Shown here piece after piece: positions 17,536-26,282 of a stretch of 64,000 nt of DNA (position 1 is the stretch's first letter; each line of letters opens with the position of its first letter). This DNA is from Lachnospiraceae bacterium (GTDB taxonomy: Bacteria; Bacillota; Clostridia; Lachnospirales; Lachnospiraceae): assembly GCA_016291405.1 (NCBI GenBank), contig JAEEXG010000006.1, positions 1-64,000 of the forward strand. Direction: 5' to 3'. The notes below the pieces were generated by a model that saw only the letters and a program-made list of their open reading frames with translations, did no database searches and was not told the DNA's origin. Position numbers and translations under genes: made by a program.

Positions 17536-18225
17536 TTATTCCTTGGCCTGACCGTTTGCATCTATGCTTATTTGCATAAGAATAGATTTTTCCTGGTTGT
17601 CGATATGCTCTCTTGCAGCATCTCTTGCGCCAATAATATTTCCTTTCAAAATTGCATCCATTAACACTCTGTGTTCTTCTATGAGCTTACCGTGCTGACT
17701 GAAATCTTTAATGTATTCAAATCTGTAGCGATACATTTGCTCTGCCAGATTATTAAGAAGCGCCACAAGTCTTTCATTTCCCGTAGCTCCGACTATTATA
17801 TCATGGAAAGCAACGTCTGCTTTTGCTATCACGGTAACATCTTTTGTTTCAACCGCATCTTCAAAGTCTTTGCAGGCCTTTTTAAGAGCTTCTTTTTCTT
17901 CATCGGAAATTCTCTCACAGGCAAGCTCCGCGCAGAAAGTATCAAGGGCACGCCTTACTTCCAAAACATCTCTTAAACCTCTTTCGGAAATTTCCGCTAC
18001 CTGAGCACCGCGTCTTGGAATATTCATGACAAGGCCTTCAAGCTCAAGCTTTCTAATGGCTTCTCTTATGGGAGTACGGCTTACCCCAAGCTTTTGAGCA
18101 AGATGGATTTCCATAAGCCTTTCCCCGGGCATAAGTTCTCCCGTTAAAATTGCTTTTCTGAGGGTCTGAAACACTACATCCCGAAGTGGTAAATAATCAT
18201 CCATATTTAGTTCAAATTCACCCAT
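17536..18225 (-). CDS. GntR-family regulator, FadR/FCD subfamily
   Basis: 229 residues. The N-terminal winged helix (about 8-75) contains RLMEIHLAQKLGVSRTPIREAIRKLELEG, quoted here only in part as the GntR hallmark GVSRTPIREAIRKLE. The FCD ligand domain follows, with VRRALDTFCAELA, DVAFHDIIVGATGN and the metal-site histidine stretch LIEEHRVLMDAI. Such regulators respond to small carboxylates or sugars acids; the effector here is unknown. It starts 11 bases after ispE. A TTGTATACAA palindrome lies ahead of ispE and fits the usual FadR-subfamily operator, so self-regulation is likely. Confidence 0.9.
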   Translation of the reverse strand: MGEFELNMDDYLPLRDVVFQTLRKAILTGELMPGERLMEIHLAQKLGVSRTPIREAIRKLELEGLVMNIPRRGAQVAEISERGLRDVLEVRRALDTFCAELACERISDEEKEALKKACKDFEDAVETKDVTVIAKADVAFHDIIVGATGNERLVALLNNLAEQMYRYRFEYIKDFSQHGKLIEEHRVLMDAILKGNIIGARDAAREHIDNQEKSILMQISIDANGQAKE

Positions 18226-18236
18226 GTTACACCCTC

Positions 18237-19136
18237 CTATTCAAAATGTTCTTTCTTTACGTTTCTAAATTTGGTTGCGTGTATCTCAAAAACCGGATAA
18301 ATAGACTTAAGCATATCCGCCGCAGTCTCTGCTTCTTTTTCAGAGTTAAACAAAGCATAAACCGTAGGGCCGCTTCCGCTCATGATTGCTTTGTTGGCAT
18401 TTAAGCTTACAAGCTTTTCTTCTATTTCACCAATTACCGGATGCATGGCCTTTGTAACAGGCTCCAAAATGTTTTCTAGAAGTTCGGTTACTTTAGCTAC
18501 ATCATATTCTTTTATGGCTGATAGCATACCGTCAACATCGGGATGATGCTTTTCATTTTCATCGCTGTCAAAAGCGTTATAAACATCTTTGGTTGATACA
18601 AAAATGTTTGGCTTACAAATTACGGTGGGGACAGAAGCAAGTGGCGTAAGAGTCGTTAACTCTTCACCTATTCCTTCGCTTAAGCAAAGGCCTCCTTCAA
18701 TGCAAAAGGGAACATCGGCTCCGATTTTAACGGAAAGCTCTCTTAACCTATCATTTGATAAGCCCAAAGAAAACAGCCTGTTTAGCCCTCTTAAGGTTGC
18801 CGCCGCATCAGCGCTTCCACCTGCAAGGCCGGCTGCTATGGGAATGTTTTTTGAAAGAGTGATTTTTACATTAAAGTCTTTCCCGGTTTCTTCTTTTAAA
18901 AGTTTCAAAGCTTTAATGATTAAATTGTCAGAGCCACCACTTTGCTCTTCGTTTAACACTTCGCTGTCTGTAACTAACGTTACGCCTTCTATGTCGTCAT
19001 TTGATTCAAAGCTTAAATCATCACTTAAATCAAGAGTCTGCATTATCATTCGCACATCGTGGTATCCGTTAGGCCTTCTTCCCACAATGTCCAAAGAAAG
19101 ATTTATTTTTGCATATGCTTTTTCGTAGATAATCAT
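18237..19136 (-). CDS. ispE: 4-diphosphocytidyl-2-C-methyl-D-erythritol kinase
   Basis: 299 residues of the GHMP kinase family, the fourth step of the MEP isoprenoid pathway. The start AYAKINLSLDIVGRRPNGYH is the IspE signature; the ATP loop is PIAAGLAGGSADAA and the C-terminal GHMP motif is AIMSGSGPTVYAL. I chose the inner ATG behind AAGGATATTAACG, which removes 20 non-family residues. It heads an operon with a GntR regulator and a DUF1934 gene. Confidence 0.95.
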   Translation of the reverse strand: MIIYEKAYAKINLSLDIVGRRPNGYHDVRMIMQTLDLSDDLSFESNDDIEGVTLVTDSEVLNEEQSGGSDNLIIKALKLLKEETGKDFNVKITLSKNIPIAAGLAGGSADAAATLRGLNRLFSLGLSNDRLRELSVKIGADVPFCIEGGLCLSEGIGEELTTLTPLASVPTVICKPNIFVSTKDVYNAFDSDENEKHHPDVDGMLSAIKEYDVAKVTELLENILEPVTKAMHPVIGEIEEKLVSLNANKAIMSGSGPTVYALFNSEKEAETAADMLKSIYPVFEIHATKFRNVKKEHFE

Positions 19137-19186
19137 CGTTAATATCCTTGTTATTCGTGTATGATATTCTTGTATAGGATTGTTTT

Positions 19187-19196
19187 TTGTATACAA
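19187..19196. promoter_or_regulatory. Putative GntR/FadR-type operator ahead of ispE
   Basis: TTGTATACAA is a perfect 10-bp palindrome matching the TNGTNNNACNA form bound by FadR-subfamily regulators. It lies 51 bases before the ispE start, and ispE's own operon encodes such a regulator. A partial copy, TTGTATAGG, follows near 19170. Confidence 0.5.
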
Positions 19197-19249
19197 TAGA
19201 CAATATTTAGTATACTTATTATAAATTAAAAAAAAATTTTTTCAAACTC

Positions 19250-19276
19250 TAAAGTTCTTATAATATTTGCCGATAA
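19250..19276 (+). promoter_or_regulatory. Sigma-28 (SigD/FliA) promoter
   Basis: TAAA (19250-19253), a 15-base gap and GCCGATAA (19269-19276) match the motility sigma factor consensus exactly. It reads into the gene starting at 19349. Confidence 0.8.
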
Positions 19277-19348
19277 TAGATATAGAAACCTATCATTAGC
19301 TGCACATGGAAGTGCGCTCACACAGGGGTAACCCCCGGGAGGACAATC

Positions 19349-19963
19349 ATGAACGTAAACGGAATTACAGGATCGATTGACGGCTATTCTTCCTTTTCAA
19401 ACCTTAATACAGATAAAGAAATAACTAAAACGGCGGCAAAGGTTAACGAAACCGAATCGATACCAAACAATGCAGTTCCAGAAGAAGGCGTTATATACGA
19501 AGCCTCAACTGAACCTGTAACAAAAACTTATAAGGCAAATGAAGAAGTCATTGCCAGATTAAAAGCCGACGCTGATGCAAGAGTGGCACAGCTTCGCACT
19601 TTGGTAGAACAGCTCATCTTAAAACAGAATGACGCTTATGCCAAAGCAACAGACATGTGGAACTTCTTAAGAGAAGGCCACTTTGAAGTGGACGCCGAGA
19701 CAAAAGCTCAGGCTGAAGCCGACATTGCAGAAGACGGATACTGGGGAGTAAATCAGACTTCCGACCGTATCATCGATTTTGCTATGGCTCTCACAGGCGG
19801 AGATCCTTCAAAAATTTCTGCTATGAAAGATGCTTTCAAAGAAGGCTTTGCTCAGGCAGAAAAAACATGGGGCGGAAAGCTCCCCGAATTGTCACAGAAA
19901 ACCTACGATGCCGTTCTTGAGAAATTTGATAAACTCATGAGCGAAAACACGGAGACAGAATGA
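19349..19963 (+). CDS. Unknown protein of the predicted sigma-28 regulon
   Basis: 204 residues, no signal peptide or membrane segment. The N-terminus (MNVNGITGSIDGYSSF) is low in complexity, like many flagellum-associated proteins. A long helical region (about 70-130, ANEEVIARLKADADARVAQL) and a compact C-terminal part with TWGGKLPELSQKTYDAVLEK follow. The site GGGAGGA lies 8 bases before the ATG. The perfect sigma-28 promoter ties it to motility or chemotaxis. I do not recognise the family, and the exact role is unknown. Confidence 0.8.
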   Translation: MNVNGITGSIDGYSSFSNLNTDKEITKTAAKVNETESIPNNAVPEEGVIYEASTEPVTKTYKANEEVIARLKADADARVAQLRTLVEQLILKQNDAYAKATDMWNFLREGHFEVDAETKAQAEADIAEDGYWGVNQTSDRIIDFAMALTGGDPSKISAMKDAFKEGFAQAEKTWGGKLPELSQKTYDAVLEKFDKLMSENTETE

Positions 19964-19981
19964 TAATTTCATACTTTTAAT

Positions 19982-20011
19982 AAAAGCCGAAGCTTAATAG
20001 CTCCGGCTTTT
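19982..20011. terminator. Bidirectional terminator between the sigma-28 gene and pyrD
   Basis: AAAAGCCGAAGCT and AGCTCCGGCTTTT form a stem with one mismatch and T-rich sides on both strands. Confidence 0.85.
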
Positions 20012-20024
20012 ATATTTGTTATCT

Positions 20025-20927
20025 TTATTTTACGCATCCGATAAGTTCTTTTATATCGTTAACATTATTTCTTTGCATGTAATCTTTGATTCCGTCAATT
20101 ACTTCCAAAGTAGTGTAGGGATTTACAAAGTTTGCGGCACCTACAGACACCATTGTGGCACCTGCCATAATAAATTCAAGGGCATCTTCCGCATTTGATA
20201 TTCCGCCCATTCCGATAATGGGAATATTTACGGCGTTTGCACATTCATAAACCATTCTAACGGCAACAGGCTTTATTGCAGGGCCGCTCATACCACCTGT
20301 TTTATTGGCAAGCACAAAGGTGCGTCTGTTTATGTCTATCTTCATGCCTGTTATTGTGTTAATCAAAGAAATTGCATCGGCCCCGGCAGCTTCTGCTGCC
20401 TTTGCCATATCGGCTATCCTTGTAACATTGGGGCTTAACTTCATGATTACAGGCTGCTTTGCAACCTTCTTAATTTCTCTTGTAACGTTTTCTAAGGCTT
20501 TAGCGTCCTGTCCAAAAGCTATAGCGCCTTCTTTTACGTTGGGGCATGAAACATTTATTTCAAGCATATCAACAGGTTCAGAAGCTAATCTTTCAACCAC
20601 GCCCACATACTCTTCAACGGTTTTACCGCATACGTTTACGATTATTTTTGTGTCATATTTCTTTAAAAACGGAATGTCTCTTTCACAGAAAACTTCAATT
20701 CCGGGATTTTGAAGGCCTATGGCATTTAACATACCGCCATACACTTCGCACACTCTTATTGTGTTGTTCCCTGTCCAAGGAGTTAAAGCAACGCCTTTTG
20801 TGGTAACAGCTCCAAGCTTTGACAAATCCACAAACTCAGAATATTCCATTCCCGATCCGAAGGTTCCCGAAGCAACGGTTACGGGATTTTTAAATTCAAC
20901 TCCTGCAATACTTACTTTAGTGTTCAT
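20025..20927 (-). CDS. pyrD: Dihydroorotate dehydrogenase B, catalytic subunit
   Basis: 300 residues, a TIM-barrel FMN enzyme that oxidises dihydroorotate to orotate and passes electrons to PyrK. Seen: GVEFKNPVTVASGTFG, the family stretch INVSCPNVKEGAIAFG with the catalytic Cys, and the FMN phosphate motif PIIGMGGISNAEDALEFI. The ATG shares one base with the pyrK stop (TAATG), and GGAGGTGG lies upstream. It is the last gene of pyrC-pyrK-pyrD. Confidence 0.95.
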   Translation of the reverse strand: MNTKVSIAGVEFKNPVTVASGTFGSGMEYSEFVDLSKLGAVTTKGVALTPWTGNNTIRVCEVYGGMLNAIGLQNPGIEVFCERDIPFLKKYDTKIIVNVCGKTVEEYVGVVERLASEPVDMLEINVSCPNVKEGAIAFGQDAKALENVTREIKKVAKQPVIMKLSPNVTRIADMAKAAEAAGADAISLINTITGMKIDINRRTFVLANKTGGMSGPAIKPVAVRMVYECANAVNIPIIGMGGISNAEDALEFIMAGATMVSVGAANFVNPYTTLEVIDGIKDYMQRNNVNDIKELIGCVK

Positions 20928-21694
20928 TAAATATCCACCTCCGAAGCCAAGAATACGGGGCCTTCCGTGCAAACTCTTGCGTTGTTTACGTGAGAGTGCT
21001 CATCCTTTTTAACTGTCTTGCATACGCATCCAAGACATGCACCCACTCCGCAGGCCATTCTTTCTTCCAAAGAAATGTATGCTTCTATATTCTTTTCCTT
21101 AGCATACTGCTTTATTGCTCTAAGCATGGGCATAGGACCGCAGGCAAAGATTACATCACATTCAATGCCTTGTTCCTTTATTGCTGTCAGCACATTTCCT
21201 TTTGTGCCCACACTTCCGTCTTCTGTTGCAATTACTGTATTTGAACACTTATCAAAATCATCCTTTAAGAAAAGGTCGTTGTTTCTGTATCCTAAAACCG
21301 TTGTAACCTCTTTAGCCTTAATTTCTTTTGATAATTGTAAAATAGGAGGCACTCCGATTCCTCCGCCGATTAAGACTGCTTTCTTTCCTAAAGCCTTCTC
21401 AATGGGAAAACCGTTTCCGATGGGGCCCATTACTGTTACGTCTTCGTTTTCTTCGTACAAAGAAAACTCTTTTGTGCCCTTTCCTGCCACTCTGTAAACA
21501 AGGCGAAGCAAGTCACCCTCTGCTTCACAGATACTTATGGGGCGGGGCAAGATGGTTGATTTATCTTTAGGATACACCATCACAAACTGTCCGGGCTTTG
21601 CTTCTTTAGCTATATTTGTCTTTATTCTAAGTTCAAAGATTCCCTTTGATAGTTCTATAGCCTTTGTTACTTTGGCCTTTTCATAGATCTTCAT
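20927..21694 (-). CDS. pyrK: Dihydroorotate dehydrogenase B, electron transfer subunit
   Basis: 255 residues. An FAD domain (RPISICEAEGDLLRLVYRV) and an NAD domain (LIGGGIGVPPILQL) are followed by a 2Fe-2S cluster site with cysteines in CGVGACLGCVC and a fourth Cys in ARVCTEGP. It carries electrons from PyrD to NAD. The chosen ATG, behind AAGGGAAAG, overlaps the pyrC end by 14 bases; an ATG six codons earlier has no site. Confidence 0.93.
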   Translation of the reverse strand: MKIYEKAKVTKAIELSKGIFELRIKTNIAKEAKPGQFVMVYPKDKSTILPRPISICEAEGDLLRLVYRVAGKGTKEFSLYEENEDVTVMGPIGNGFPIEKALGKKAVLIGGGIGVPPILQLSKEIKAKEVTTVLGYRNNDLFLKDDFDKCSNTVIATEDGSVGTKGNVLTAIKEQGIECDVIFACGPMPMLRAIKQYAKEKNIEAYISLEERMACGVGACLGCVCKTVKKDEHSHVNNARVCTEGPVFLASEVDI

Positions 21695-22946
21695 AAACGA
21701 CTTTCCCTTCAACTATGGTAGCTTTTACTTTTCCCTTCAAGGTTCGTCCAAAGAAAGGAGAATTTACGGATTTTGATTCCGACTTATCATACACGTATTT
21801 TTCCCAAGGTGCAAACAGCATTAAGTTTGCCTTTGCTCCGACCTTTATTCCTTCGCAGGAAAGATTGTAAAGCTTTCTTGGGTTAACAGCCATCACTTCT
21901 ATGAGCTTTCCAAGGGTAACAGCCTTTGATTCAACCAATGCTTCATAGCACAAAGAAAAGGAAGTCTCAAGTCCTATGATTCCTGAAGGAGCCTTTAAAA
22001 TGTCCACATCTTTTTCTTCTTTTGCATGAGGAGCGTGGTCTGTAGCAATTATTGAAATGCTTCCGTCTTTAATGCCCTCAATTATGGCAGCCCTATCTTT
22101 CTTTGTGCGAAGAGGGGGATTCATCTTGGCATTTGCTCCGTTTTCAATAACCGCTTCTTCCGTAAGGCAAATGTGGTGAGGGGTAGCTTCCGCAAATACG
22201 TTATCACATCTCTTTCTAGCGTTTCTAACAAGTTCAACTCCCTCTTTTGAGCTTATATGCTGGATGTTAAGCTTAGCCCCTGTTTCTATTGCAATCTCAA
22301 TATCTCTTTTTATTAATTTAGCCTCCGCTTCTCTTGGAGAACCGTATATTCCGTAATAGTCGCTTGCGGCGCCGTGATTTAAGCCGTTTTCTTTGATTAA
22401 GCTTTTATCTTCTTCATGAAGGCTTATGGGCACATCAAGTTCTTTTGCCTTAATCATGGCTTCTTTTAAAAGGTCTGCATCCATTAAAGGGATGCCGTCA
22501 TCCGTAAAGCCAATTGCGCCTGCATTAAATAAAGCCTTCATATCCGTAAGTTCTTTTCCCTTAAGGCCCTTTGTGACGCTTGCGCAGGTGTGAATGTTTA
22601 AGGGTGATATTTTTGATTTATTTAAAACATACTCAAGGGTTTCTAAATTATCGATTGTGGGATTTGTGTTCGCCATCATCACAACGTCCGTAAAGCCACC
22701 CTTTATGGCACACTTTGCACCGGTCTCAATATCTTCCTTATGTGTCTGCCCGGGGTCTCTAAAGTGCACATGCACATCGCAAAGGCCTAAAGTTAAAATG
22801 TAGTCTGATGCATCAATGGCACCTTCGTCTATTTTCCCTGTTGCCTCATTTAAATCAGCAATTTCTCCATTCTCTATTGTGACATCATAGCGACCGCTTA
22901 ATTTGTTTACAGGGTCGCATACTTGGGCGTTTTGAATTTTAAGCAT
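21681..22946 (-). CDS. pyrC: Dihydroorotase
   Basis: 421 residues, a zinc amidohydrolase that closes carbamoyl-aspartate to dihydroorotate. Metal and substrate motifs are present: DVHVHFRDPGQTHKEDI, ISLHEED, NIQHISSKE and IATDHAPH. The site GGAG lies 7 bases before the ATG. It is the first gene of the pyr operon. I see no PyrR-type leader in the upstream 130 bases, so control of this operon is not evident. Confidence 0.95.
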   Translation of the reverse strand: MLKIQNAQVCDPVNKLSGRYDVTIENGEIADLNEATGKIDEGAIDASDYILTLGLCDVHVHFRDPGQTHKEDIETGAKCAIKGGFTDVVMMANTNPTIDNLETLEYVLNKSKISPLNIHTCASVTKGLKGKELTDMKALFNAGAIGFTDDGIPLMDADLLKEAMIKAKELDVPISLHEEDKSLIKENGLNHGAASDYYGIYGSPREAEAKLIKRDIEIAIETGAKLNIQHISSKEGVELVRNARKRCDNVFAEATPHHICLTEEAVIENGANAKMNPPLRTKKDRAAIIEGIKDGSISIIATDHAPHAKEEKDVDILKAPSGIIGLETSFSLCYEALVESKAVTLGKLIEVMAVNPRKLYNLSCEGIKVGAKANLMLFAPWEKYVYDKSESKSVNSPFFGRTLKGKVKATIVEGKVVYEDL

Positions 22947-23022
22947 TTTAATCTCCGTTTGATATTGTGTAATTACAGATACACTTATTTATTAAGAGTA
23001 TCATAAATCTTTTGTTCCTGTC

Positions 23023-23051
23023 TTGCGCTATTTGTACTAATTAAATATAAT
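23023..23051 (+). promoter_or_regulatory. Sigma-A promoter of plsC
   Basis: TTGCGC (23023-23028) and TATAAT (23046-23051) are 17 bases apart, about 55 bases before the plsC start. Confidence 0.7.
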
Positions 23052-23105
23052 TAATGTGGTTTTGAAAACTACATCATTACCAATTTGCGATTATTAGGAG
23101 AGGTT

Positions 23106-23840
23106 ATGTTTAGATTCATCGGTGCTGCCGTTTGGACGGTTTTATTTTTAATTCTATCTATTCCCTTTATTTTAGTATTTTTCTTATTAAGATTTATTTG
23201 CCCGAAGTTCGTTGCAAATGCATCACAGACAATCGTCTGCGGCGCATTCAGAATGGTTTATTTTATTTCAGGCGTAAAACTCACAGTCCTTGGTAAAGAA
23301 AATCTTTCAAAAGATACTCCCGTGCTTTTGGTTCCTAACCACAGAAGCATTTTCGATATTATAGTTACTTACCCCGAATGCATTATGCAGACAGGATATG
23401 TAGCGAAGAAAGAAACCTCAAAGATCCCTGTTTTCTCTCTTTGGATGCGCCTTATGAACTGTCAGTTCCTTGACAGAAAAGACCTTAGAAAAGGCTTAAA
23501 GGTAATTAACAAAAGCGCAGAGCTTATTAAATCCGGTAAAAGCATGTGCATCTTCCCCGAAGGCACAAGAAACAAGGGTACAGAGCCTTTACTTCCCTTC
23601 CATGACGGAAGCTTAAAGATTGCGGAAAAGGCCGAATGTCCTGTTGTTCCCGTTGCAATAAACAATACGGAAGAAATCTTTGAAGCACATTTTCCTAAGA
23701 TTAAAAAGACTCATGTTATTATCGAGTTTTGTAAGCCAATTGAAACAAAGGGTCTTTCAAGAGCCGAGATTCGCGAAGTAAGCGTTAAGGCTCAGGAAGC
23801 GCTTAAAGAAGCTTACTTAAGAAATCAAAAGCTTATATAA
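23106..23840 (+). CDS. plsC: 1-acyl-glycerol-3-phosphate acyltransferase (PlsC family)
   Basis: 244 residues. A long N-terminal membrane segment (about 2-30) anchors a PlsC domain with block I PNHRSIFDI (NHx4D), block II with LDRKDLRKG and block III FPEGTRNKG. It adds the second acyl chain to make phosphatidic acid on the inner membrane face. I start at the ATG behind AGGAGAGG; the longer frame begins at an unsupported TTG. The gene is alone, divergent from pyrC, with its own promoter and terminator. Confidence 0.92.
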   Translation: MFRFIGAAVWTVLFLILSIPFILVFFLLRFICPKFVANASQTIVCGAFRMVYFISGVKLTVLGKENLSKDTPVLLVPNHRSIFDIIVTYPECIMQTGYVAKKETSKIPVFSLWMRLMNCQFLDRKDLRKGLKVINKSAELIKSGKSMCIFPEGTRNKGTEPLLPFHDGSLKIAEKAECPVVPVAINNTEEIFEAHFPKIKKTHVIIEFCKPIETKGLSRAEIREVSVKAQEALKEAYLRNQKLI

Positions 23841-23853
23841 TTAAATACAACAA

Positions 23854-23885
23854 GGGCCGCGTCAGTGACGCGGCTCTTTATTTAT
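23854..23885 (+). terminator. Terminator of plsC
   Basis: GGGCCGCGTC and GACGCGGCTC pair around AGT and run into TTTATTT. The reverse strand has a poor T-run, so it mainly serves plsC. Confidence 0.8.
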
Positions 23886-25252
23886 CTTTCTTTAAGCGCT
23901 TCAACAAGCTTTGCAAAGCCCATTCCGTGTGAAGACTTAACCCATATATTATCTGTATCCCTTACTTCTGTTTTTAAAACTGAAAGTAAGTCTTCAAGAG
24001 ACTTAAAATATGAAATCTCAAGATTCTTGTTTTCTTTCTTTGCAGCCTCGTACATGTGCTTACAATTTTCGCCTACACAAATAAGCTTATCTATTCCGAC
24101 ATTGGCAGCGTAGGTTCCGACTTCGGCATGCATTGAATCCGAGTTTTCACCAAGTTCAAACATATCTCCCATAATTGCTACTTTTCTTCCCTCTGCCAAA
24201 ACAAGAGTATCAAGTGCAGCCTTCATGGATGTGGGAGATGCATTGTAACAATCGTCAATTATGGTACCGATGCCTTTATAGTCAATCAAATTACATCTTC
24301 CGTCGATTGTCTTAGCCTTTGCTAAGCCTTCTTTAATCTCATCGTCTGTAAGCCCCATGTCCTTTGCAATGGCAAAAGAAACAATTGCGTTTGCCTGCAT
24401 GTGCTTACCAAGCATATGAATTGTCGCATCAAGATTTTTTCCTAAGTAGCTAATCTTAATGTCACTTCCCTTAAGGCCTAAGGATTTAGATTCAATCAAT
24501 GTAACATCATTTTCTTTATTAAATCCGTAGAAGACAGGTTTGATGCCCTTTACGTCTTTTACGGTTCTTAATTTATCATCATCGCCGTTTAAGTAAATCT
24601 TTGCGTCTTTACTCATAAACTCAAAGATTTCAGACTTAGCTTTCAGCACGCCGTCTCTGTCATGTAAGAATTCCAAATGACATTCACCGATATTTGTAAT
24701 GACGCAAACGTTTGGCTGAGCGATTCTTGATAACACTCTCATTTCGCCAAAATCGCTTATTCCCATTTCAAGTACTTCTACCTGAGTGTCTTCTTCAATT
24801 GAAAGAACCGTAAGGGGAAGGCCGATTTCGTTGTTATAATTTCCAATGGTCTTTTGGGTTTTAAAGCCTTCTGATAAAACAGCGGACACCATTTCCTTTG
24901 TGCTGGTTTTGCCAACACTTCCTGTGATGCCAACCACCTTTACATTTAAAGATTCTCTGTACCACTTTGCGAGGTCCTGTAATCCCTTAACAGTGTTTTC
25001 AACCTCAATGCAAGGGCCCGTTACGCCTTCCGGAATGTGGTCACATAAAACTGCTGTAGCGCCCTTACTAAAGCAGTCATTTATAAAGTCATGGCCGTCA
25101 ACTCTTTCGCCTTTAATGGCCACAAAGAGGCTTCCTTCTTTAACTTGTCTTGAATCCATTGTCACGGATTCTATAAGCATAGAGGCGTCGGTTATGTTCT
25201 TTCCAACGCCATCTGTTGCAATTATTACATCTCCAATATTAAAAGCCTTCAT
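23882..25252 (-). CDS. murF: UDP-MurNAc-tripeptide--D-Ala-D-Ala ligase
   Basis: 456 residues in three Mur ligase domains. The ATP loop is GITGSVGKTSTKEM and the central domain carries NIGECHLEF and NGDDDKL. The C-terminal domain starts at IDDCYNASPTSMKAAL, typical of MurF. It adds the D-Ala-D-Ala dipeptide made by Ddl. ddl ends one base upstream, so the substrate maker and user are translated from one mRNA. Confidence 0.95.
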   Translation of the reverse strand: MKAFNIGDVIIATDGVGKNITDASMLIESVTMDSRQVKEGSLFVAIKGERVDGHDFINDCFSKGATAVLCDHIPEGVTGPCIEVENTVKGLQDLAKWYRESLNVKVVGITGSVGKTSTKEMVSAVLSEGFKTQKTIGNYNNEIGLPLTVLSIEEDTQVEVLEMGISDFGEMRVLSRIAQPNVCVITNIGECHLEFLHDRDGVLKAKSEIFEFMSKDAKIYLNGDDDKLRTVKDVKGIKPVFYGFNKENDVTLIESKSLGLKGSDIKISYLGKNLDATIHMLGKHMQANAIVSFAIAKDMGLTDDEIKEGLAKAKTIDGRCNLIDYKGIGTIIDDCYNASPTSMKAALDTLVLAEGRKVAIMGDMFELGENSDSMHAEVGTYAANVGIDKLICVGENCKHMYEAAKKENKNLEISYFKSLEDLLSVLKTEVRDTDNIWVKSSHGMGFAKLVEALKER

Positions 25253-25253
25253 A

Positions 25254-26282
25254 CTACTTTTCCAATGCCATCTTTACTAATTTTTCACAAAGCTGATTAT
25301 AGTTAATACCTACGGCAGCTGCTTCCTGAGGCATTAAAGACATAGGTGTCATGCCGGGAAGAGTGTTTGCTTCCAAAGCATAGAGTTCACCGTCTTTATC
25401 CATCATGATGTCTACTCTTGCGTACTGATTAAGTCTTAAGCAATTGTATGCATCCTCTGCCATTTTCTGCATTTTAAGTGTGGTTTCTTTGTCCACATTT
25501 GCAGGACAGGTTTCGATGGTGGAGCCTTCCTGGTATTTGTTTTTATAATCATAAAATCCTTCAACGGGAGCAATTTCGATTACGGGTAAAGCCTTACCCA
25601 AGATTACGCCGCAAGAAAACTCTCTTCCGTCGATAAACTGCTCAACCACAAGTTCGTTTCCGAATGTGAAGGCATCTTTCTTTGCCTTTTCGTATTCTTC
25701 TTTGTTGTGAGCAATATAAACTCCGATACTGGAGCCTCCGTCTGTAACCTTTACAACTACGGGATATTTTACTTCGTTTTTATCTTCTTCACCCTTCTTT
25801 AATGAAAAACCTGCGGGAGTCTGAACGCCGTAAAGCTTAAATAAATCCTTTGCCAAAGCCTTATCCATTGCCAAAGCTGAGCTTACATAGTCGTTACCTG
25901 TATAGGTGATTCCGTGAAGGTCAAATGCTGCCTGCACTTTACCGTTTTCTCCGTTTTCTCCGTGAAGAGCCATAAATACAACGTCTGCTTCTTTACAGAT
26001 ATCAAGAACATTGGGGCCAAAGAAAGATTTTCCTCCGTCCTTTCTTAATGCTTTAATTGCATTAATGTCTGGGTTCTGAGTCTTTATATGCTCGATATTT
26101 CCTAACAGTTCATCACCTTTATCAAACACTGTGGCTAAATCCACATCTTCAAGTCCTAAAAATACATCAAGCAAAACGGCCTTGTGTCCGTTTTCTTTTA
26201 ACGCCTTATAAATCTTTGCACCTGACACTAAAGATACATCTCTTTCAGTGCTTGTGCCTCCTGCCAAAACTACTATTTTCAT
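25254..26282 (-). CDS. ddl: D-alanine--D-alanine ligase
   Basis: 342 residues with an ATP-grasp fold. Seen: VLAGGTSTERDVSLVSG at the N-terminus, MALHGENGENGKVQAAF, KVTDGGSSIGVYIA and the C-terminal EANTLPGMTPMSLMPQEAAA. The binding-pocket residues look like those of a D-Ala-D-Ala enzyme, not a D-Ala-D-lactate one, though I cannot prove this by eye. It overlaps the upstream lipoprotein gene by 4 bases (ATGA). Confidence 0.95.
   Translation of the reverse strand: MKIVVLAGGTSTERDVSLVSGAKIYKALKENGHKAVLLDVFLGLEDVDLATVFDKGDELLGNIEHIKTQNPDINAIKALRKDGGKSFFGPNVLDICKEADVVFMALHGENGENGKVQAAFDLHGITYTGNDYVSSALAMDKALAKDLFKLYGVQTPAGFSLKKGEEDKNEVKYPVVVKVTDGGSSIGVYIAHNKEEYEKAKKDAFTFGNELVVEQFIDGREFSCGVILGKALPVIEIAPVEGFYDYKNKYQEGSTIETCPANVDKETTLKMQKMAEDAYNCLRLNQYARVDIMMDKDGELYALEANTLPGMTPMSLMPQEAAAVGINYNQLCEKLVKMALEK

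Noticed and set aside
18589..19128. Plus-strand frame of 179 codons opposite ispE
   Set aside because: ispE is certain on the other strand; this frame has no ribosome site and no recognisable protein features.
22947..23022. Possible PyrR attenuator or other leader before pyrC
   Set aside because: The space is too short and holds neither a PyrR-binding loop nor a terminator hairpin.
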